DNA from: Bradyrhizobium sp. SZCCT0148
GTDB lineage: Bacteria > Pseudomonadota > Alphaproteobacteria > Rhizobiales > Xanthobacteraceae
DNA: 64,000 nucleotides
Assembly (NCBI RefSeq): GCF_018129985.1
Contig: NZ_JAFCKT010000001.1
Location: 1,671,247-1,735,246, forward strand
Direction: 5' to 3'
The notes beneath the pieces are model-generated. The model had not been told where the DNA came from and searched no databases. It was given only the letters and a program-made list of their open reading frames with translations. Below are positions 24,745-35,045 of the stretch, one piece after another; position 1 is the first letter of the stretch; each line of letters begins with the position of its first letter. The position numbers were made by a program, and so were the translations under genes.

Positions 24745-25946
24745 CTGACACTGCTTCGAAGCCTGGCCAGACCGAAGTCTGGATCACCGGCATTGGACTC
24801 GCGACCTCGCTCGGCGAGGGCCTAGACGCCAACTGGGCCGCGCTTTCCGAGAAACGCATCAATGTCGACGAGAAGCGCTTTGCGCCCTACATCGTGCATC
24901 CCCTGATGCCCGTCAGCTTCGACAGCCAGATCCCGAAGAAGGGCGATCAGCGCCAGATGGAAGCCTGGCAGCGCATCGGTACCTACGCCGCCGGCCTTGC
25001 GCTCGATTCCGCCGGGATCAAGGGCAACAAGGACATCCTCTCAAAGATCGACATGGTGGTAGCCGCCGGCGGTGGCGAGCGCGATCTCAACGTCGACACC
25101 GGCGTCTTGACGGCCGAGGCCAAGGGCGCGAACGCGCCCGGCTTCCTCAACGAGCGCCTCATGAGCGATCTGCGCCCCACTTTGTTTTTGGCGCAGCTCT
25201 CCAACCTGCTCGCCGGCAACATTGCCATCGTGCACGGGCTCGGCGGCACATCGCGCACCTTCATGGGCGAAGAGGTCGCCGGCGCCGACGCCGCCCGCAT
25301 TGCGCTGGCGCGCATCGCGTCGGGCGAGAGCGACATCGCGTTGGTCGGCGGCTCGCACAATGGCGAGCGCAAGGACCTGCTCGTCCTCTACGAATTCGGC
25401 GATTTCAACCTCAAGGACAAATTCGCTCCCGTGTGGGCGCGCAAGGATCACGCCGGCTTCGCGCTGGGATCTGCCGGCGCCTTCCTGGTGCTGGAGTCGA
25501 AGGCGCATGCGCAAGCGCGTGGCGCCAAGCCGTTCGCCAGATTGACCAGCGTCGTCGCCGACCTCGCCCGGCGCAAGCAGCCCGGCGACATGGCCGCGAC
25601 GCTGGAGCAGCTGTGGGCCAAACTGCCCCGGCGCGAAGGCAAGGGCGCGATCATCTCGGGCGCGACCGGCGCTGAACCCGCGACGAGCGAAGAGCATAGC
25701 TTCCTGAAGGGCCATGCCGACTTCCCGGTGCGCTCGACCGGCACGATGTTCGGCCACACCATGGAGACGCAATTCCCGCTCGGCATCGCGCTCGCCGCGC
25801 TGTCGATCTCACGCGGTGCGCTATTCCCGCCGAACGATTCGACCGGCACCGAGATTGAAATGCAGGGAGCGCCCAGCCAGATTGTGGTGGTCGGAGCCGG
25901 ACACTGGCGCGGCGAAGGCATGGCGCTGGTCGAGGCAGTTGGCTAG
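24741..25946 (+). CDS. fabF2XL: Beta-ketoacyl-ACP synthase-like FabF2XL lacking the active-site cysteine
   Basis: Thiolase-fold condensing-enzyme homologue of 401 residues. It aligns along its whole length with the next gene's product, but the nucleophile cysteine is absent: the region corresponding to STACASG reads GLGGTSRTFMGEEVAGADA, with a glutamate at or near the cysteine position. The first catalytic histidine (NAHGT) is also missing (the region reads GATGAEPATSEEH), while the second (MFGHTMET) is kept. This is the pattern of a chain-length-factor-like partner, so it probably forms a heterodimer with FabF1XL. The conclusion on catalysis is inference from an alignment by eye. Confidence 0.88.
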   Translation: MTDTASKPGQTEVWITGIGLATSLGEGLDANWAALSEKRINVDEKRFAPYIVHPLMPVSFDSQIPKKGDQRQMEAWQRIGTYAAGLALDSAGIKGNKDILSKIDMVVAAGGGERDLNVDTGVLTAEAKGANAPGFLNERLMSDLRPTLFLAQLSNLLAGNIAIVHGLGGTSRTFMGEEVAGADAARIALARIASGESDIALVGGSHNGERKDLLVLYEFGDFNLKDKFAPVWARKDHAGFALGSAGAFLVLESKAHAQARGAKPFARLTSVVADLARRKQPGDMAATLEQLWAKLPRREGKGAIISGATGAEPATSEEHSFLKGHADFPVRSTGTMFGHTMETQFPLGIALAALSISRGALFPPNDSTGTEIEMQGAPSQIVVVGAGHWRGEGMALVEAVG

Positions 25947-25964
25947 CTCACCCGGGGGATCGAC

Positions 25965-27242
25965 ATGACTGCACCACGCGACAAACTCGGGCGCCCCGTC
26001 GTCGTCGTCACCGGCATGGGCATCATGACCTCGCTTGGTGCCGGCAAGGCCGACAATTGGGCCAAGCTCCTCGCCGGTGAATCCGGCATCCGCACCATCA
26101 CGCGTTTTCCGGTCGACGGCCTGAAGACCACGATGGCAGGCACGGTCGATTTCGTCAGCGTCGATCCGTTCTCCTCCACCGGACTGTCCGAGCGGATGGC
26201 CGAGCTCGTGACGGAGGAAGCGCTCGAACAGGCCGGTATCGGCGCGAAGGCCGATTTCCCAGGCCCCCTCTTCCTCGCGGTTGCGCCGGTCGAGGTCGAA
26301 TGGCCCCAGCGCCGCGAACTCGGCCGCGCCGTCGGCGCGCCCGATTTTACCTATGACGATCTCCTGCGCATCTCCGGCGGCGGCAAGTACAGTTCCTATC
26401 ATCACCGCTTCATGTTCGGCTCGGTCGCCGCGCATCTCGCCGAGACCTTCGGCACCAAGGGCTCTCCGATCTCGCTGTCGACCGCGTGCGCCTCGGGCGC
26501 GACCTCCATCCAGCTCGGCGTCGAGGCGATCCGCCGCGGCGAGACCGACGCTGCGCTGTGCGTGGCGACCGACGGCACCGTGAATCCGGAAGCGCTCGTG
26601 CGCTTCTCGCTGCTCTCGGCGCTGTCGACCCAGAACGATCCGCCGCAGGCGGCCTCCCGCCCCTTCTCCAAGAACCGCGACGGCTTCGTCATGGCCGAAG
26701 GCGCCGGCGCGCTCGTGCTGGAAAGCTACGAGGCCGCCACCGCGCGCGGCGCAAAGATCCTCGGCGTGATCGCCGGCTGCGGCGAACTCACCGATTCCTT
26801 CCATCGCACCCGCTCGTCTCCTGATGGGAAGCCGATCATCGGCTGCATGAACAAGACACTGGCCGATGCCGGTATGACCCCGGACCAGATCGACCACATC
26901 AACGCGCACGGCACCGCGACGCCCGAGAACGACAAGATGGAGTTCAACACGACATCGGCCGTGTTCGGCGAGCTCGCGCAGAAGATCCCGGTGACGTCCA
27001 ACAAGTCGATGGTCGGCCACACCATCTCGGCCGCGGGCGCCGTGGAAGCGATCTTCTCTCTGCTCACGCTCGAGCATCAGCGCATCCCGCCGACGATCAA
27101 CTACGAGACGCCGGATCCGACGATCCTGTTCAACGTCGTCGGCAACACGGCCCGCGACGCCCGCGTCACAGCGGTGATGTCGAACTCGTTCGGCTTCGGC
27201 GGCCAGAACGCCTCGCTGATCCTGACCCGCGAACCGGTCTGA
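25965..27242 (+). CDS. fabF1XL: Beta-ketoacyl-ACP synthase FabF1XL
   Basis: Condensing enzyme of 425 residues with a complete catalytic triad: Cys175 in STACASG, His315 in NAHGTAT and His352 in MVGHTISAAGA. It extends the acyl chain on AcpXL with malonyl-ACP toward C26-C28. It follows fabF2XL by 18 bases and precedes lpxXL by 11, all in one operon. In Rhizobium clusters an alcohol-dehydrogenase-like gene usually sits between this gene and lpxXL; it is missing here. Confidence 0.94.
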   Translation: MTAPRDKLGRPVVVVTGMGIMTSLGAGKADNWAKLLAGESGIRTITRFPVDGLKTTMAGTVDFVSVDPFSSTGLSERMAELVTEEALEQAGIGAKADFPGPLFLAVAPVEVEWPQRRELGRAVGAPDFTYDDLLRISGGGKYSSYHHRFMFGSVAAHLAETFGTKGSPISLSTACASGATSIQLGVEAIRRGETDAALCVATDGTVNPEALVRFSLLSALSTQNDPPQAASRPFSKNRDGFVMAEGAGALVLESYEAATARGAKILGVIAGCGELTDSFHRTRSSPDGKPIIGCMNKTLADAGMTPDQIDHINAHGTATPENDKMEFNTTSAVFGELAQKIPVTSNKSMVGHTISAAGAVEAIFSLLTLEHQRIPPTINYETPDPTILFNVVGNTARDARVTAVMSNSFGFGGQNASLILTREPV

Positions 27243-27253
27243 CCGACTGCAGA

Positions 27254-28186
27254 ATGGCGCTGATTTCCATCGGCACGAAGATTCGCGCGCGGAATGCAGC
27301 CAAATCGCTCGGCGGCAGCCTGATCGGTGCTGCCACGGTCGGCATGTTGCGCGCCACGCGCTATTTCGACCCGGTCAAGACCTCGGACTTCTTCGCACGT
27401 GCGACCAAGCTGATCGGCCCGCGCCTGCGCGAGCACCGCATCGGCCGCGCCAACCTCAAGGCCGCCTTTCCCGAGAAGTCGCCCGAAGAGATCGAACAGA
27501 TCCTGATGGGCGTGTGGGACAATCTCGGCCGCGTCGGCGCCGAGTTCGCCCATATGGATCAAGTCTGGGACTATGACCGCGAGCATCCGGAGCGAAGTCG
27601 CATTGAATTGCCGGAAAGCAGCATCGAGCGCTTCGATCGCATTCGCGACGACGGCAAGCCGGCGCTGATCTTCTCGGCCCATCTCGCCAATTGGGAGTTG
27701 CCAGCTCTCGCCGCTGTCGCGCACGGTCTCGACACGGCGATCCTCTACCGTCGGCCGAACATCGCCTCAGCCGACCGCATCATCCAGGAGATGCGCCAGG
27801 TCAACATGGGCACGCTGATCCCGGCCGGGCGCGATGCGCCGCTGCGCCTCGCGCAGGCGCTGAAGGACGGCAAGCACGTCGCCATGCTGATCGACCAGTA
27901 TCTGACCGGCGGCGTCGAGGTCACCTTCTTCGGCCGCAAGACCCGCGCCAATCCCATGCTGGCGCGCCTGCTGCGTCAGGTCGAATGCCCCATTCACGGC
28001 GTGCGCGTCATCCGCAAACCGGGGGGGCGCTTCGCCGCCGAATTGACCGAAGAGATTCCGCCGGTGCGTGATGCCGAGGGCAAGATCGACATCCAGGGCA
28101 CCACGCAGGCCGTCACCGACGTCGTGGAAAGCTGGGTGCTCGAACATCCCGAGCAGTGGTTGTGGCTGCATCGCCGGTGGCGGTGA
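27254..28186 (+). CDS. lpxXL: Lipid A very-long-chain acyltransferase LpxXL
   Basis: Inner-membrane acyltransferase of the HtrB/LpxL family, 310 residues, moving the very-long-chain acyl group from AcpXL onto lipid A. The HX4E catalytic motif is HLANWE (His143, Glu148). Further family blocks are DGKHVAMLIDQYLTGGVEVTFFG and the C-terminal PEQWLWLHRRWR. A hydrophobic N-terminal stretch fits membrane association. It ends the acpXL operon and is followed by a hairpin repeat before the convergent binding-protein gene. Confidence 0.94.
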   Translation: MALISIGTKIRARNAAKSLGGSLIGAATVGMLRATRYFDPVKTSDFFARATKLIGPRLREHRIGRANLKAAFPEKSPEEIEQILMGVWDNLGRVGAEFAHMDQVWDYDREHPERSRIELPESSIERFDRIRDDGKPALIFSAHLANWELPALAAVAHGLDTAILYRRPNIASADRIIQEMRQVNMGTLIPAGRDAPLRLAQALKDGKHVAMLIDQYLTGGVEVTFFGRKTRANPMLARLLRQVECPIHGVRVIRKPGGRFAAELTEEIPPVRDAEGKIDIQGTTQAVTDVVESWVLEHPEQWLWLHRRWR

Positions 28187-28194
28187 TTTTCTCC

Positions 28195-28279
28195 GTCATC
28201 GCGAGCGAAGCGAAGCAATCCAGAGTCTTTCCGCGGAAACGGTCTGGATCGCGTCGTAGCCTCGCTCCTCGCAATGCCG
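28195..28279. repeat. Imperfect inverted repeat between convergent genes
   Basis: GTCATCGCGAGCGAAGCGAAGCAATCCAG-type element whose left half (GCGAGCGAAGC, CAATCCAG) pairs with the right half (CTGGATCG, CTCGCTCCTCGC). It fills the gap between lpxXL and the leftward binding-protein gene and may end transcription from both sides. From memory this is a common repeat in Bradyrhizobium genomes. Confidence 0.75.
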
Positions 28280-28286
28280 GGTACTC

Positions 28287-29399
28287 TCAGCGCCCGGTCT
28301 TCACCTTGGTCCACAGCCGGTTGATGATCCGCTGGGTTGCCGGATCGCGCGCGGTGATGACGAATAACTTCGCGAGCGTCGCGTCGTCCGGATAGATATT
28401 TTTGTCGCCGAGGATCTTCGGATCGACCAGCTTCTGGCTGGCGAGGTTGCCGTTGGCGTAGGACAGGAAGTCCGAGTTCTTGGCGGCAACGTCGGGGCGG
28501 TAGAGATAGTTGATCAGCTCGTAGGCTTCCCTGACATTCTTGGCGTCCGCGGGGATCGCGAGATTGTCGAAGAACATCTGCGCGCCCTCCTTCGGAATGG
28601 CATAGCCGATCTCGATGCCGCTCTTGGCTTCCGCGGCGCGCGCACGCGCCTGCATGATGTCGCCGGACCAGCCGACGACGAAGCAGATTTCGCCGGTGGC
28701 GAGCGCGCTGAGATATTCGGATGAGTGGAATTTGCGTACCGACGGGCGGACTTTTGCGACGACATCGGCGGCCTTCTCGAGGTCCGCCTGCTTGGTCGAA
28801 TTCGGATCGAGCCCGAGATAGTTCAAGGCCGCCGGAAAGATGTCGTCGGCGGAGTCGAGCATGTGGACGCCGCAATCCTTGAACTTGGCGAGGTTCTCCG
28901 GCTTGAAGACGATGTCCCAGCTGTCGATCCTGGCATCGGGTCCAAGGATCGCCTTCACCTTGGCCACGTTGTAACCGATGCCTGTCGTGCCCCACATGTA
29001 GTTGGCAGCGTAGTCGTTGCCGAGATCATATGTCGCAAGATGCTTGGTGACCATCGGCCAAGCATTGGCGAGGTTCGGCAGCTTCGTCTTGTCGAGCTTC
29101 TGGAAGATGTTGGCCTTGATCTGCCGCTGCAGGAAATAGGCCGTGGGCACCACCACGTCATAGCCGGACTTGCCGGCCATCAGGCGCGTCTCCAGCGTCT
29201 CGTTGGCATCGAAGGTGTCGTAGACCACCTTGATGCCGGTCTCCTTGGTGAAGGCCTCCAGGACATCTGGCGCCATGTAGTTGGACCAGTTGTAGAAATT
29301 GACGACGCGCTCCTCGGCCCTGGTGGGGACAGGAAGCAGCGTCAGCACGGCGGCGATCGCGAGGCCAAAGCCAAATCCGCAGCGGCTGACGTTCGTCAT
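28287..29399 (-). CDS. potF: Polyamine-type ABC substrate-binding protein
   Basis: Periplasmic binding protein of the PotD/PotF family, 370 residues, with a signal peptide ending near VPTRA. Family features are VNFYNWSNYMAPDVLEAFTKETGI, YDVVVPTAYFLQRQI and NYMWGTTGIGYN. It begins five bases after the aminotransferase gene, with AGAGG before the ATG, so it belongs to the rhodanese-aminotransferase operon. No permease or ATPase gene is adjacent; the rest of the importer must be elsewhere. Putrescine or spermidine are likely ligands, unproven. Confidence 0.9.
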   Translation of the reverse strand: MTNVSRCGFGFGLAIAAVLTLLPVPTRAEERVVNFYNWSNYMAPDVLEAFTKETGIKVVYDTFDANETLETRLMAGKSGYDVVVPTAYFLQRQIKANIFQKLDKTKLPNLANAWPMVTKHLATYDLGNDYAANYMWGTTGIGYNVAKVKAILGPDARIDSWDIVFKPENLAKFKDCGVHMLDSADDIFPAALNYLGLDPNSTKQADLEKAADVVAKVRPSVRKFHSSEYLSALATGEICFVVGWSGDIMQARARAAEAKSGIEIGYAIPKEGAQMFFDNLAIPADAKNVREAYELINYLYRPDVAAKNSDFLSYANGNLASQKLVDPKILGDKNIYPDDATLAKLFVITARDPATQRIINRLWTKVKTGR

Positions 29400-29404
29400 C
29401 TTTT

Positions 29405-30601
29405 CTACCTCTTGCGACCGCGCACCGCGTCCGACAGCCGCTCCAGCGCGGTGTCGAGGGTCTCGTCCTTCTTGGCGAAGCAGAAGCGGACCACCGAGGT
29501 CACCGGGTCCTGCTCGTAGAAGGCCGAGACCGGGATCGCGGCGACCTTGTAGTCCTTCACGATCCGCCAGCAGAACTCGGTATCGCTCTCGTTCAGCCCG
29601 AGCGGCGACAGGTCGACGGTAAGGAAATAGGTGCCCTGCGACTTCAGCACGGGGAAGCCGAGGCTCTCCAGGCCCTTGGTCAGGCGGTCCCTGCTCCGCG
29701 TCAAATCCTTGCGCATCGACAGGAAATACTCGTCCGGCTTGCCGAGCCCATAGGCGACGGCAGCCTGCAGGTTCGGCGCGGTGGTGAAGGTCAGGAACTG
29801 GTGCACCTTGGCGGCGACGCGCAGGAGCGGCGGCGCGGCGCAGACGAAGCCAATCTTCCAGCCCGTCAGCGAGAAGATCTTGCCGGCCGAGCCGACCTTG
29901 ATGGTGCGCTCGCGCATGCCGGGAATGGTGATCAGCGGGATGTGCTTGTGCTCGTCGAAGGTGACGTGCTCCCAGACTTCGTCAGTGATCGCGATGACGT
30001 CGAACTCCTGGCAGTAACGCGCCAGCAGCTCGAGATCCTCGCGCGGATAGACCACCGCGCTGGGATTCAAGGGGTTGTTGAACAGCACCGCCTTGGTCTT
30101 TGAATTGAAGACGCTTTTCAGCATGTCCTCATTCAACCGCCAGTGCGGCGGCTCCAGCCGCACGAGGCGCGGAATGCCACCGGCCTGGCGGATGATCGGC
30201 AGATAGGAATCATAGACCGGCTGGAAGCACACCACTTCGTCGCCGGGCTGGACCACAGCGAGGATCGCCGAGGTCAGCGCCTCGGTACCGCCGGAGGTCA
30301 CCATCACCTCGCTCATCGGATCGAGCTTGAGCCCGTGCCAATGGCCGTAATGGGTGGCGATCGCCTGGCGCAGCTCCGGCAGGCCCATCATCGAGGGGTA
30401 CTGGTTGTAGCCGTTCAGCGAGGCCTCGGCCGCGGCGCGACGGATGTCCTCCGGGCCGGGATCGTCGGGAAAGCCCTGGCCGAGATTGATTGCGGCGTTG
30501 TCGCGCGCCGCCTGCGACATCGCCTCGAAGATGGTGACGGGAAGGTCGGCGAAGACCTTGTTTAGCGAGGAGCTCTTTGTCGGCATCGCGGGGTCAGCCA
30601 C
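29405..30601 (-). CDS. PLP-dependent aminotransferase, class I/II
   Basis: Fold-type I aminotransferase of 398 residues. The cofactor lysine is in KVGSAGKIFSLTGWKIGF, the aspartate in AITDEVWEHV, and the phosphate-binding region GGTEALTSAILAVVQPGDEVV. The overall pattern (INLGQGFPDDPGPEDI near the start) is that of the kynurenine/methionine aminotransferase (YbdL-like) group; the substrate is unknown. The GTG start overlaps the rhodanese gene by eight bases; an ATG five codons later is an alternative. Its binding-protein neighbour might supply a diamine substrate, but this is only suggested by position. Confidence 0.92.
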   Translation of the reverse strand: MADPAMPTKSSSLNKVFADLPVTIFEAMSQAARDNAAINLGQGFPDDPGPEDIRRAAAEASLNGYNQYPSMMGLPELRQAIATHYGHWHGLKLDPMSEVMVTSGGTEALTSAILAVVQPGDEVVCFQPVYDSYLPIIRQAGGIPRLVRLEPPHWRLNEDMLKSVFNSKTKAVLFNNPLNPSAVVYPREDLELLARYCQEFDVIAITDEVWEHVTFDEHKHIPLITIPGMRERTIKVGSAGKIFSLTGWKIGFVCAAPPLLRVAAKVHQFLTFTTAPNLQAAVAYGLGKPDEYFLSMRKDLTRSRDRLTKGLESLGFPVLKSQGTYFLTVDLSPLGLNESDTEFCWRIVKDYKVAAIPVSAFYEQDPVTSVVRFCFAKKDETLDTALERLSDAVRGRKR

Positions 30602-30935
30602 CGACCTTGCTGGGAAGCCCTGCGGCCTTCCAGCCCAGCATGCCGCCGGCCAGATGCTTGTCGTAAGGCAGGCCCGCCGCCTGCGCCGCGAGCGAGGCCG
30701 TCACCGAGCGTTTTCCGGAACGGCAGGCGAACACGACGTCCTTGCCCTGGGGATCCGGGATCGCCTTGGGATCGAAGGTCGAGAGCGGCACCACGACGCC
30801 GTAGGGATAAGCCTCGGCTTCGACCTCGTTCGGCTCGCGCACGTCGACGAGGAGATAGCGGCCTTCCGCGACACCCTTGGACACCTCGTCCGGGGTCAGA
30901 TCCTGCACCTGGTTCGCCACATCTTCCTCCAACAT
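30594..30935 (-). CDS. Rhodanese-like sulfurtransferase domain protein
   Basis: Single rhodanese domain of 113 residues. LLVDVREPNEVEAEAYPYG is the CH2A-type motif, and the active-site cysteine is in FACRSGKRS, with a six-residue loop as in single-domain sulfurtransferases. No signal peptide is present, so it is cytoplasmic. First gene of a three-gene leftward operon. Thiosulfate or a persulfide carrier is the probable sulfur source; the partner protein is not identifiable here. Confidence 0.9.
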   Translation of the reverse strand: MLEEDVANQVQDLTPDEVSKGVAEGRYLLVDVREPNEVEAEAYPYGVVVPLSTFDPKAIPDPQGKDVVFACRSGKRSVTASLAAQAAGLPYDKHLAGGMLGWKAAGLPSKVGG

Positions 30936-31077
30936 CGCGCGTACCCGCCGGACGTGTCCCGGCCGGCGGCAACCTCGCCTCTCGGCTCACGAAAATCAAG
31001 CGCTACAAAGGCTTGAGCCGCGCGGCGCAAGTTAAAGCTAAATCGCAGCGACTTGAAGTGCGGCGTTGGCTGGCCGG

Positions 31078-33006
31078 CTAGATCGTCACCTGAGTGCCGA
31101 CCTCGACCACGCGGCCGCTTGGGATCTGGAAATAGTCGGTGGCGTCATTGGCGGAGCGGCTGAGCGAGATGAACAGCCGGTCCTGCCAGCGCGGCATGCC
31201 GGAATGAGCGGCGGGCTTGAGCGCCCTGCGCGACAGGAAGAACGACGTCGACATGATGTCGAACTGCCAGCCGAGCTTGCGGGCGATCGCCAGCGCTTTC
31301 GGCACGTTCGGCGATTCCATGAAGCCGAACTTCAGCGTCACCTTGGAGAAGGTCGGGCTGATCTGCTCCAGCTTCACGCGCTCGGCCGGATCGATCCGCG
31401 GGGTCTGCGCGGTCTCGATGGTGAGAATGACGTTCTTCTCGTGAAGCACCTTGTAGTGCTTCAGGCTGTGCATCAGCGCGGTCGGCGCGCTGAGCGGATC
31501 CGAAGTCAGGAATACGGCGGTGCCGGGCACCCGTTGCGGCGGCCGCTTCTCCAGCATTGCCACGAGGTCGGCGAGCGGGAACTCGAGCTTGCGCGACTTC
31601 TCGAACAGGAGCCGGCTGCCGCGCCGCCACGTGTACATCAGGATGATCATGAGGGCGCCGAGCGCCAGCGGCACCCAGCCGCCCTCGAACACCTTGAGCA
31701 GGTTGGCAGCGAGGAATGTGAGGTCGAGGAACAGGAACGGCGCAATCAGCGTTCCCGCCGCGAGCGGCGACCAGCGCCAGACCTTCCAGATCACCACGAA
31801 GCCCATCATCGCGGTGACCACCATGGTCCCGGTGACGGAGATGCCGTAGGCGGACGCCAGCGCGCTGGACGAGCGGAACAGCAGCACAAGCAGCACCACC
31901 GCGACCAGCAGAAGCTGGTTGATGCGCGGGATGAAGATCTGGCCGGAATGGGCTTCCGATGTATGGCGAATTTCGAAGCGCGGCAGCAGGCCGAGCTGGA
32001 TCGCCTGGCGCGTCAGCGAATACGCGCCGGTGATCACCGCCTGGCTGGCGATGACGGTCGCCATGGTGGCGAGCACGACCATGCAGCCGCGGACGAAGCC
32101 TTGCGGGAAGAGCTGGAAGAACGGGCTGACGATGGCGCCGGGATCGCCGAGCACGAGCGCGCCCTGCCCCAGATAGTTCAACGCCAGCGACGGCAGCACG
32201 ATGAACAGCCAAGCGGTCTGGATCGGCCGCTTGCCGAAATGGCCGAGGTCGGCATAGAGCGCCTCGGCGCCGGTGACCGCCAGGAACACCGCACCCAGCG
32301 TGACGAAGCCGATGATGCCGTGGTGGAGCATGAACGAGACCGCATAAAGCGGGTTCAGCGCGTACAGGACCTGCGGCTGCTGGATGATCGGATGGATCGC
32401 CGCCACAGCAAGGACCGCAAACCAGACGCACATGATCGGACCGAAGAAGGCGGCGACTCGGGCGGTTCCGCGCGACTGAACGGCGAACAGGCCAACCAGG
32501 ATGATCACGGTCAGCGGCACGATGTAGGGCTCGAACCGAAGCGTGACGTCCTTCATGCCCTCGATCGCCGACAGCACCGAGAGTGCCGGCGTGATCACGG
32601 CATCGCCGTAGAACAGCGCGCCGGAGATGATACCGAGCAGGACGATGGTCGTCCCGCCGGTTCCGACTGCGCGCTGAGCCAGGGCCATCAGCGCCAGGGT
32701 GCCGCCCTCGCCATTGTTGTCGGCGCGGAGCAGGATCACGACGTATTTGAGCGTGACCACCACGATCAACGCCCACAGGATCAGGGAGAGTACGCCGAGC
32801 ACGGCAGCCGGCGTCGGCACCCCCTCCGCGCCCGAGGCGGCCATCACCGCTTCGCGGAACGCGTAGAGCGGGCTTGTGCCGATATCGCCATAGACGACCC
32901 CGATGCTGCCGAGCGTCAGCGCCCCGAAGCCGGCGGTCGTGTGGGCGTCGCCATGCCCATTGGCCGCCGCCGTTTCCGGGGCGGAAATCGCTACGTCACT
33001 TGTCAT
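31078..33006 (-). CDS. kup: KUP-family potassium transporter (copy 1)
   Basis: Inner-membrane K+ uptake protein of 642 residues with about 12 transmembrane helices and a C-terminal cytoplasmic domain. Family signatures are [39 protein letters not shown] and [19 protein letters not shown]. The C-terminus ends [12 protein letters not shown], identical to the second copy. It lies 140 bases downstream of the other kup on the same strand, a tandem duplication. Confidence 0.94.
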   Translation of the reverse strand: MTSDVAISAPETAAANGHGDAHTTAGFGALTLGSIGVVYGDIGTSPLYAFREAVMAASGAEGVPTPAAVLGVLSLILWALIVVVTLKYVVILLRADNNGEGGTLALMALAQRAVGTGGTTIVLLGIISGALFYGDAVITPALSVLSAIEGMKDVTLRFEPYIVPLTVIILVGLFAVQSRGTARVAAFFGPIMCVWFAVLAVAAIHPIIQQPQVLYALNPLYAVSFMLHHGIIGFVTLGAVFLAVTGAEALYADLGHFGKRPIQTAWLFIVLPSLALNYLGQGALVLGDPGAIVSPFFQLFPQGFVRGCMVVLATMATVIASQAVITGAYSLTRQAIQLGLLPRFEIRHTSEAHSGQIFIPRINQLLLVAVVLLVLLFRSSSALASAYGISVTGTMVVTAMMGFVVIWKVWRWSPLAAGTLIAPFLFLDLTFLAANLLKVFEGGWVPLALGALMIILMYTWRRGSRLLFEKSRKLEFPLADLVAMLEKRPPQRVPGTAVFLTSDPLSAPTALMHSLKHYKVLHEKNVILTIETAQTPRIDPAERVKLEQISPTFSKVTLKFGFMESPNVPKALAIARKLGWQFDIMSTSFFLSRRALKPAAHSGMPRWQDRLFISLSRSANDATDYFQIPSGRVVEVGTQVTI

Positions 33007-33146
33007 GGGAGAGCCCGATGGCCTCTAAAATGCTTCACTGCACAACGGCTGAAGAGCGCGCGGCTTATAGTCCTGCGCTGCTGGCATAGCCTAGCCCGAT
33101 TTTGGGCCCTTGCCATGCGAATTCCGCATGGATGCGCCAGTTTCGT

Positions 33147-35045
33147 TCAGATAGTGACCTGGGTTCCGACTTCAACCACGCGCCCGGTGGGAATTTGGAA
33201 ATAGTCGGTGGCATCGTTGGCCGACCGGCTGAGCGCGATGAACAGATGGTCCTGCCACAGCGGCATGCCCGACTGCGCCGACGCCTTCAACGACCTCCGT
33301 GACACGAAGAACGACGTGGACATGATGTCGAACTGCCAGCCCTGCTTGCGCGCGATCGCGAGCGCCTTGGGCACGTTCGGCTGCTCCATGAAGCCGAAGC
33401 GCAGACGGACTTTCGAGAACTTGTCGCTGACCTTCTCCATGCGGAACCGCTCCGCCAGGTCGACCCGCGGCGTCTGCGCAGTCTCGATGGTCAGGACCAC
33501 GTTGTGTTCGTGTAGCACCTTGTTGTGCTTGAGATTGTGCAGGAGCGCAGTCGGCACGAACGAGGGATCGCTGGTGAGGAACACCGCGGTGCCCTTGACG
33601 ATGTGCGGCGGCCGCTTCTCCAGGCTTCGGATCAGGTCGTCGAGCGGCACCTCGATCCGGCGCGTCTTCTGGATCAGGATCCCGGAGCCCTTCCGCCAGG
33701 TCCAGATCGTTCCCGCCATGGCCACGCCGAACAACAGCGGCACCCAGGCGCCCTCGAGCAACTTCAGGAGATTGGCGGCGAAGAAGCTCAGATCGACGAT
33801 GACGAAGGGCACGATCACGGCCGCAGCCGTCGCGGCGCGCCAGTTCCACAATTTCCAGATCACGACGAAGCCCATGATGCCGTCGGCGACCATGGTGGTA
33901 GAGACCGCGATGCCGTAGGCGGACGCCAGATTGCTGGAGGTGTGGAACAACAGCACCAGCAGCATCACGCCAATCAGCAGCAACCGGTTCACCCGCGGCA
34001 AATAGATCTGGCCGGCATGGGTTTCGGAGGTGTAGCGGACCTCGAAGCGCGGCAGGAGGCCGAGTTGCACCGCCTGGTAGACCAGCGAATAGGCGCCGGT
34101 GATCACCGCCTGGCTCGCGATCACGGTCGCCGCGGTCGCAAGCCCGACCAGCGGCAAGACCAGATACTCAGGCACCATGCGGTAGAAGGAATGCTCGATC
34201 GCACTGGGATCGGACAGCACCAGCGCGCCCTGCCCGAAATAGTTGATCAAGAGCGCGGGCAGCACGAAGAACATCCAGGCCGACTGGATCGGCTTGCGGC
34301 CGAAATGGCCGAGATCGGCGTAGAGCGCCTCGCCGCCGGTGACCGCCAGAAACACGGCGCCGAGCGTGACGAGGCCGATCGTGCCGTGCGACAGCAGGAA
34401 TTCCAGCGCGTAATAGGGATTGATCGCAGCCAGCACCGACGGATCGTCGGCAATATGGACGGCGCCCATCACCGCCAGGCAGGTGAACCAGATCACCATC
34501 ACAGGCCCGAACGCCGAGGCCACCAGCGCCGTCCCCTTGCTCTGGACCGCGAACAGCAGCACCAAAATGAACACGGTGAGCGGCACGACATAATGTTCGA
34601 ACGCCGGCGTGGCGAGCTTGAGACCTTCGACCGCCGACAGGACCGAGATTGCCGGCGTGATCATGGAATCGCCGATGAACATCGAGGCGCCGACCACGCC
34701 GAGCGCGAGCAGGAACCAGCTTCGCCGCCCGAGCGCGCGCTGACCAAGCGCCATTAGCGAGAGCGTGCCGCCCTCCCCGTTGTTGTCGGCGCGCAGCAGC
34801 AGCAGAACGTATTTGGCGGTGACGACGATGAAGAGCGCCCACAGAATCAGCGAGAGCACGCCGAGCACGATGACCCGGGAGACCGGCTCGCCGTGGGCTG
34901 CACCCCTGACGGCCTCATGGAATGCGTAAAGCGGCGAGGTGCCGATATCGCCGAAGACGACGCCGATGCTCCCGAGCGTAAGGGACCAAAAGCCCGAGGT
35001 GACCGGCCCGTCCTGGGTCTCAGTCTGTGTGATGCTCGCCGTCAT
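33147..35045 (-). CDS. kup: KUP-family potassium transporter (copy 2)
   Basis: 632-residue paralogue of its downstream neighbour, with [43 protein letters not shown] and [17 protein letters not shown]. The start giving [13 protein letters not shown] was chosen because the 40 codons upstream are not protein-like and homology begins near GFWSLTLG. The two copies differ most at the N-terminus and in the loop after the third helix, and less toward the C-terminus. H+/K+ symport is the family's usual mechanism. Confidence 0.93.
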   Translation of the reverse strand: MTASITQTETQDGPVTSGFWSLTLGSIGVVFGDIGTSPLYAFHEAVRGAAHGEPVSRVIVLGVLSLILWALFIVVTAKYVLLLLRADNNGEGGTLSLMALGQRALGRRSWFLLALGVVGASMFIGDSMITPAISVLSAVEGLKLATPAFEHYVVPLTVFILVLLFAVQSKGTALVASAFGPVMVIWFTCLAVMGAVHIADDPSVLAAINPYYALEFLLSHGTIGLVTLGAVFLAVTGGEALYADLGHFGRKPIQSAWMFFVLPALLINYFGQGALVLSDPSAIEHSFYRMVPEYLVLPLVGLATAATVIASQAVITGAYSLVYQAVQLGLLPRFEVRYTSETHAGQIYLPRVNRLLLIGVMLLVLLFHTSSNLASAYGIAVSTTMVADGIMGFVVIWKLWNWRAATAAAVIVPFVIVDLSFFAANLLKLLEGAWVPLLFGVAMAGTIWTWRKGSGILIQKTRRIEVPLDDLIRSLEKRPPHIVKGTAVFLTSDPSFVPTALLHNLKHNKVLHEHNVVLTIETAQTPRVDLAERFRMEKVSDKFSKVRLRFGFMEQPNVPKALAIARKQGWQFDIMSTSFFVSRRSLKASAQSGMPLWQDHLFIALSRSANDATDYFQIPTGRVVEVGTQVTI

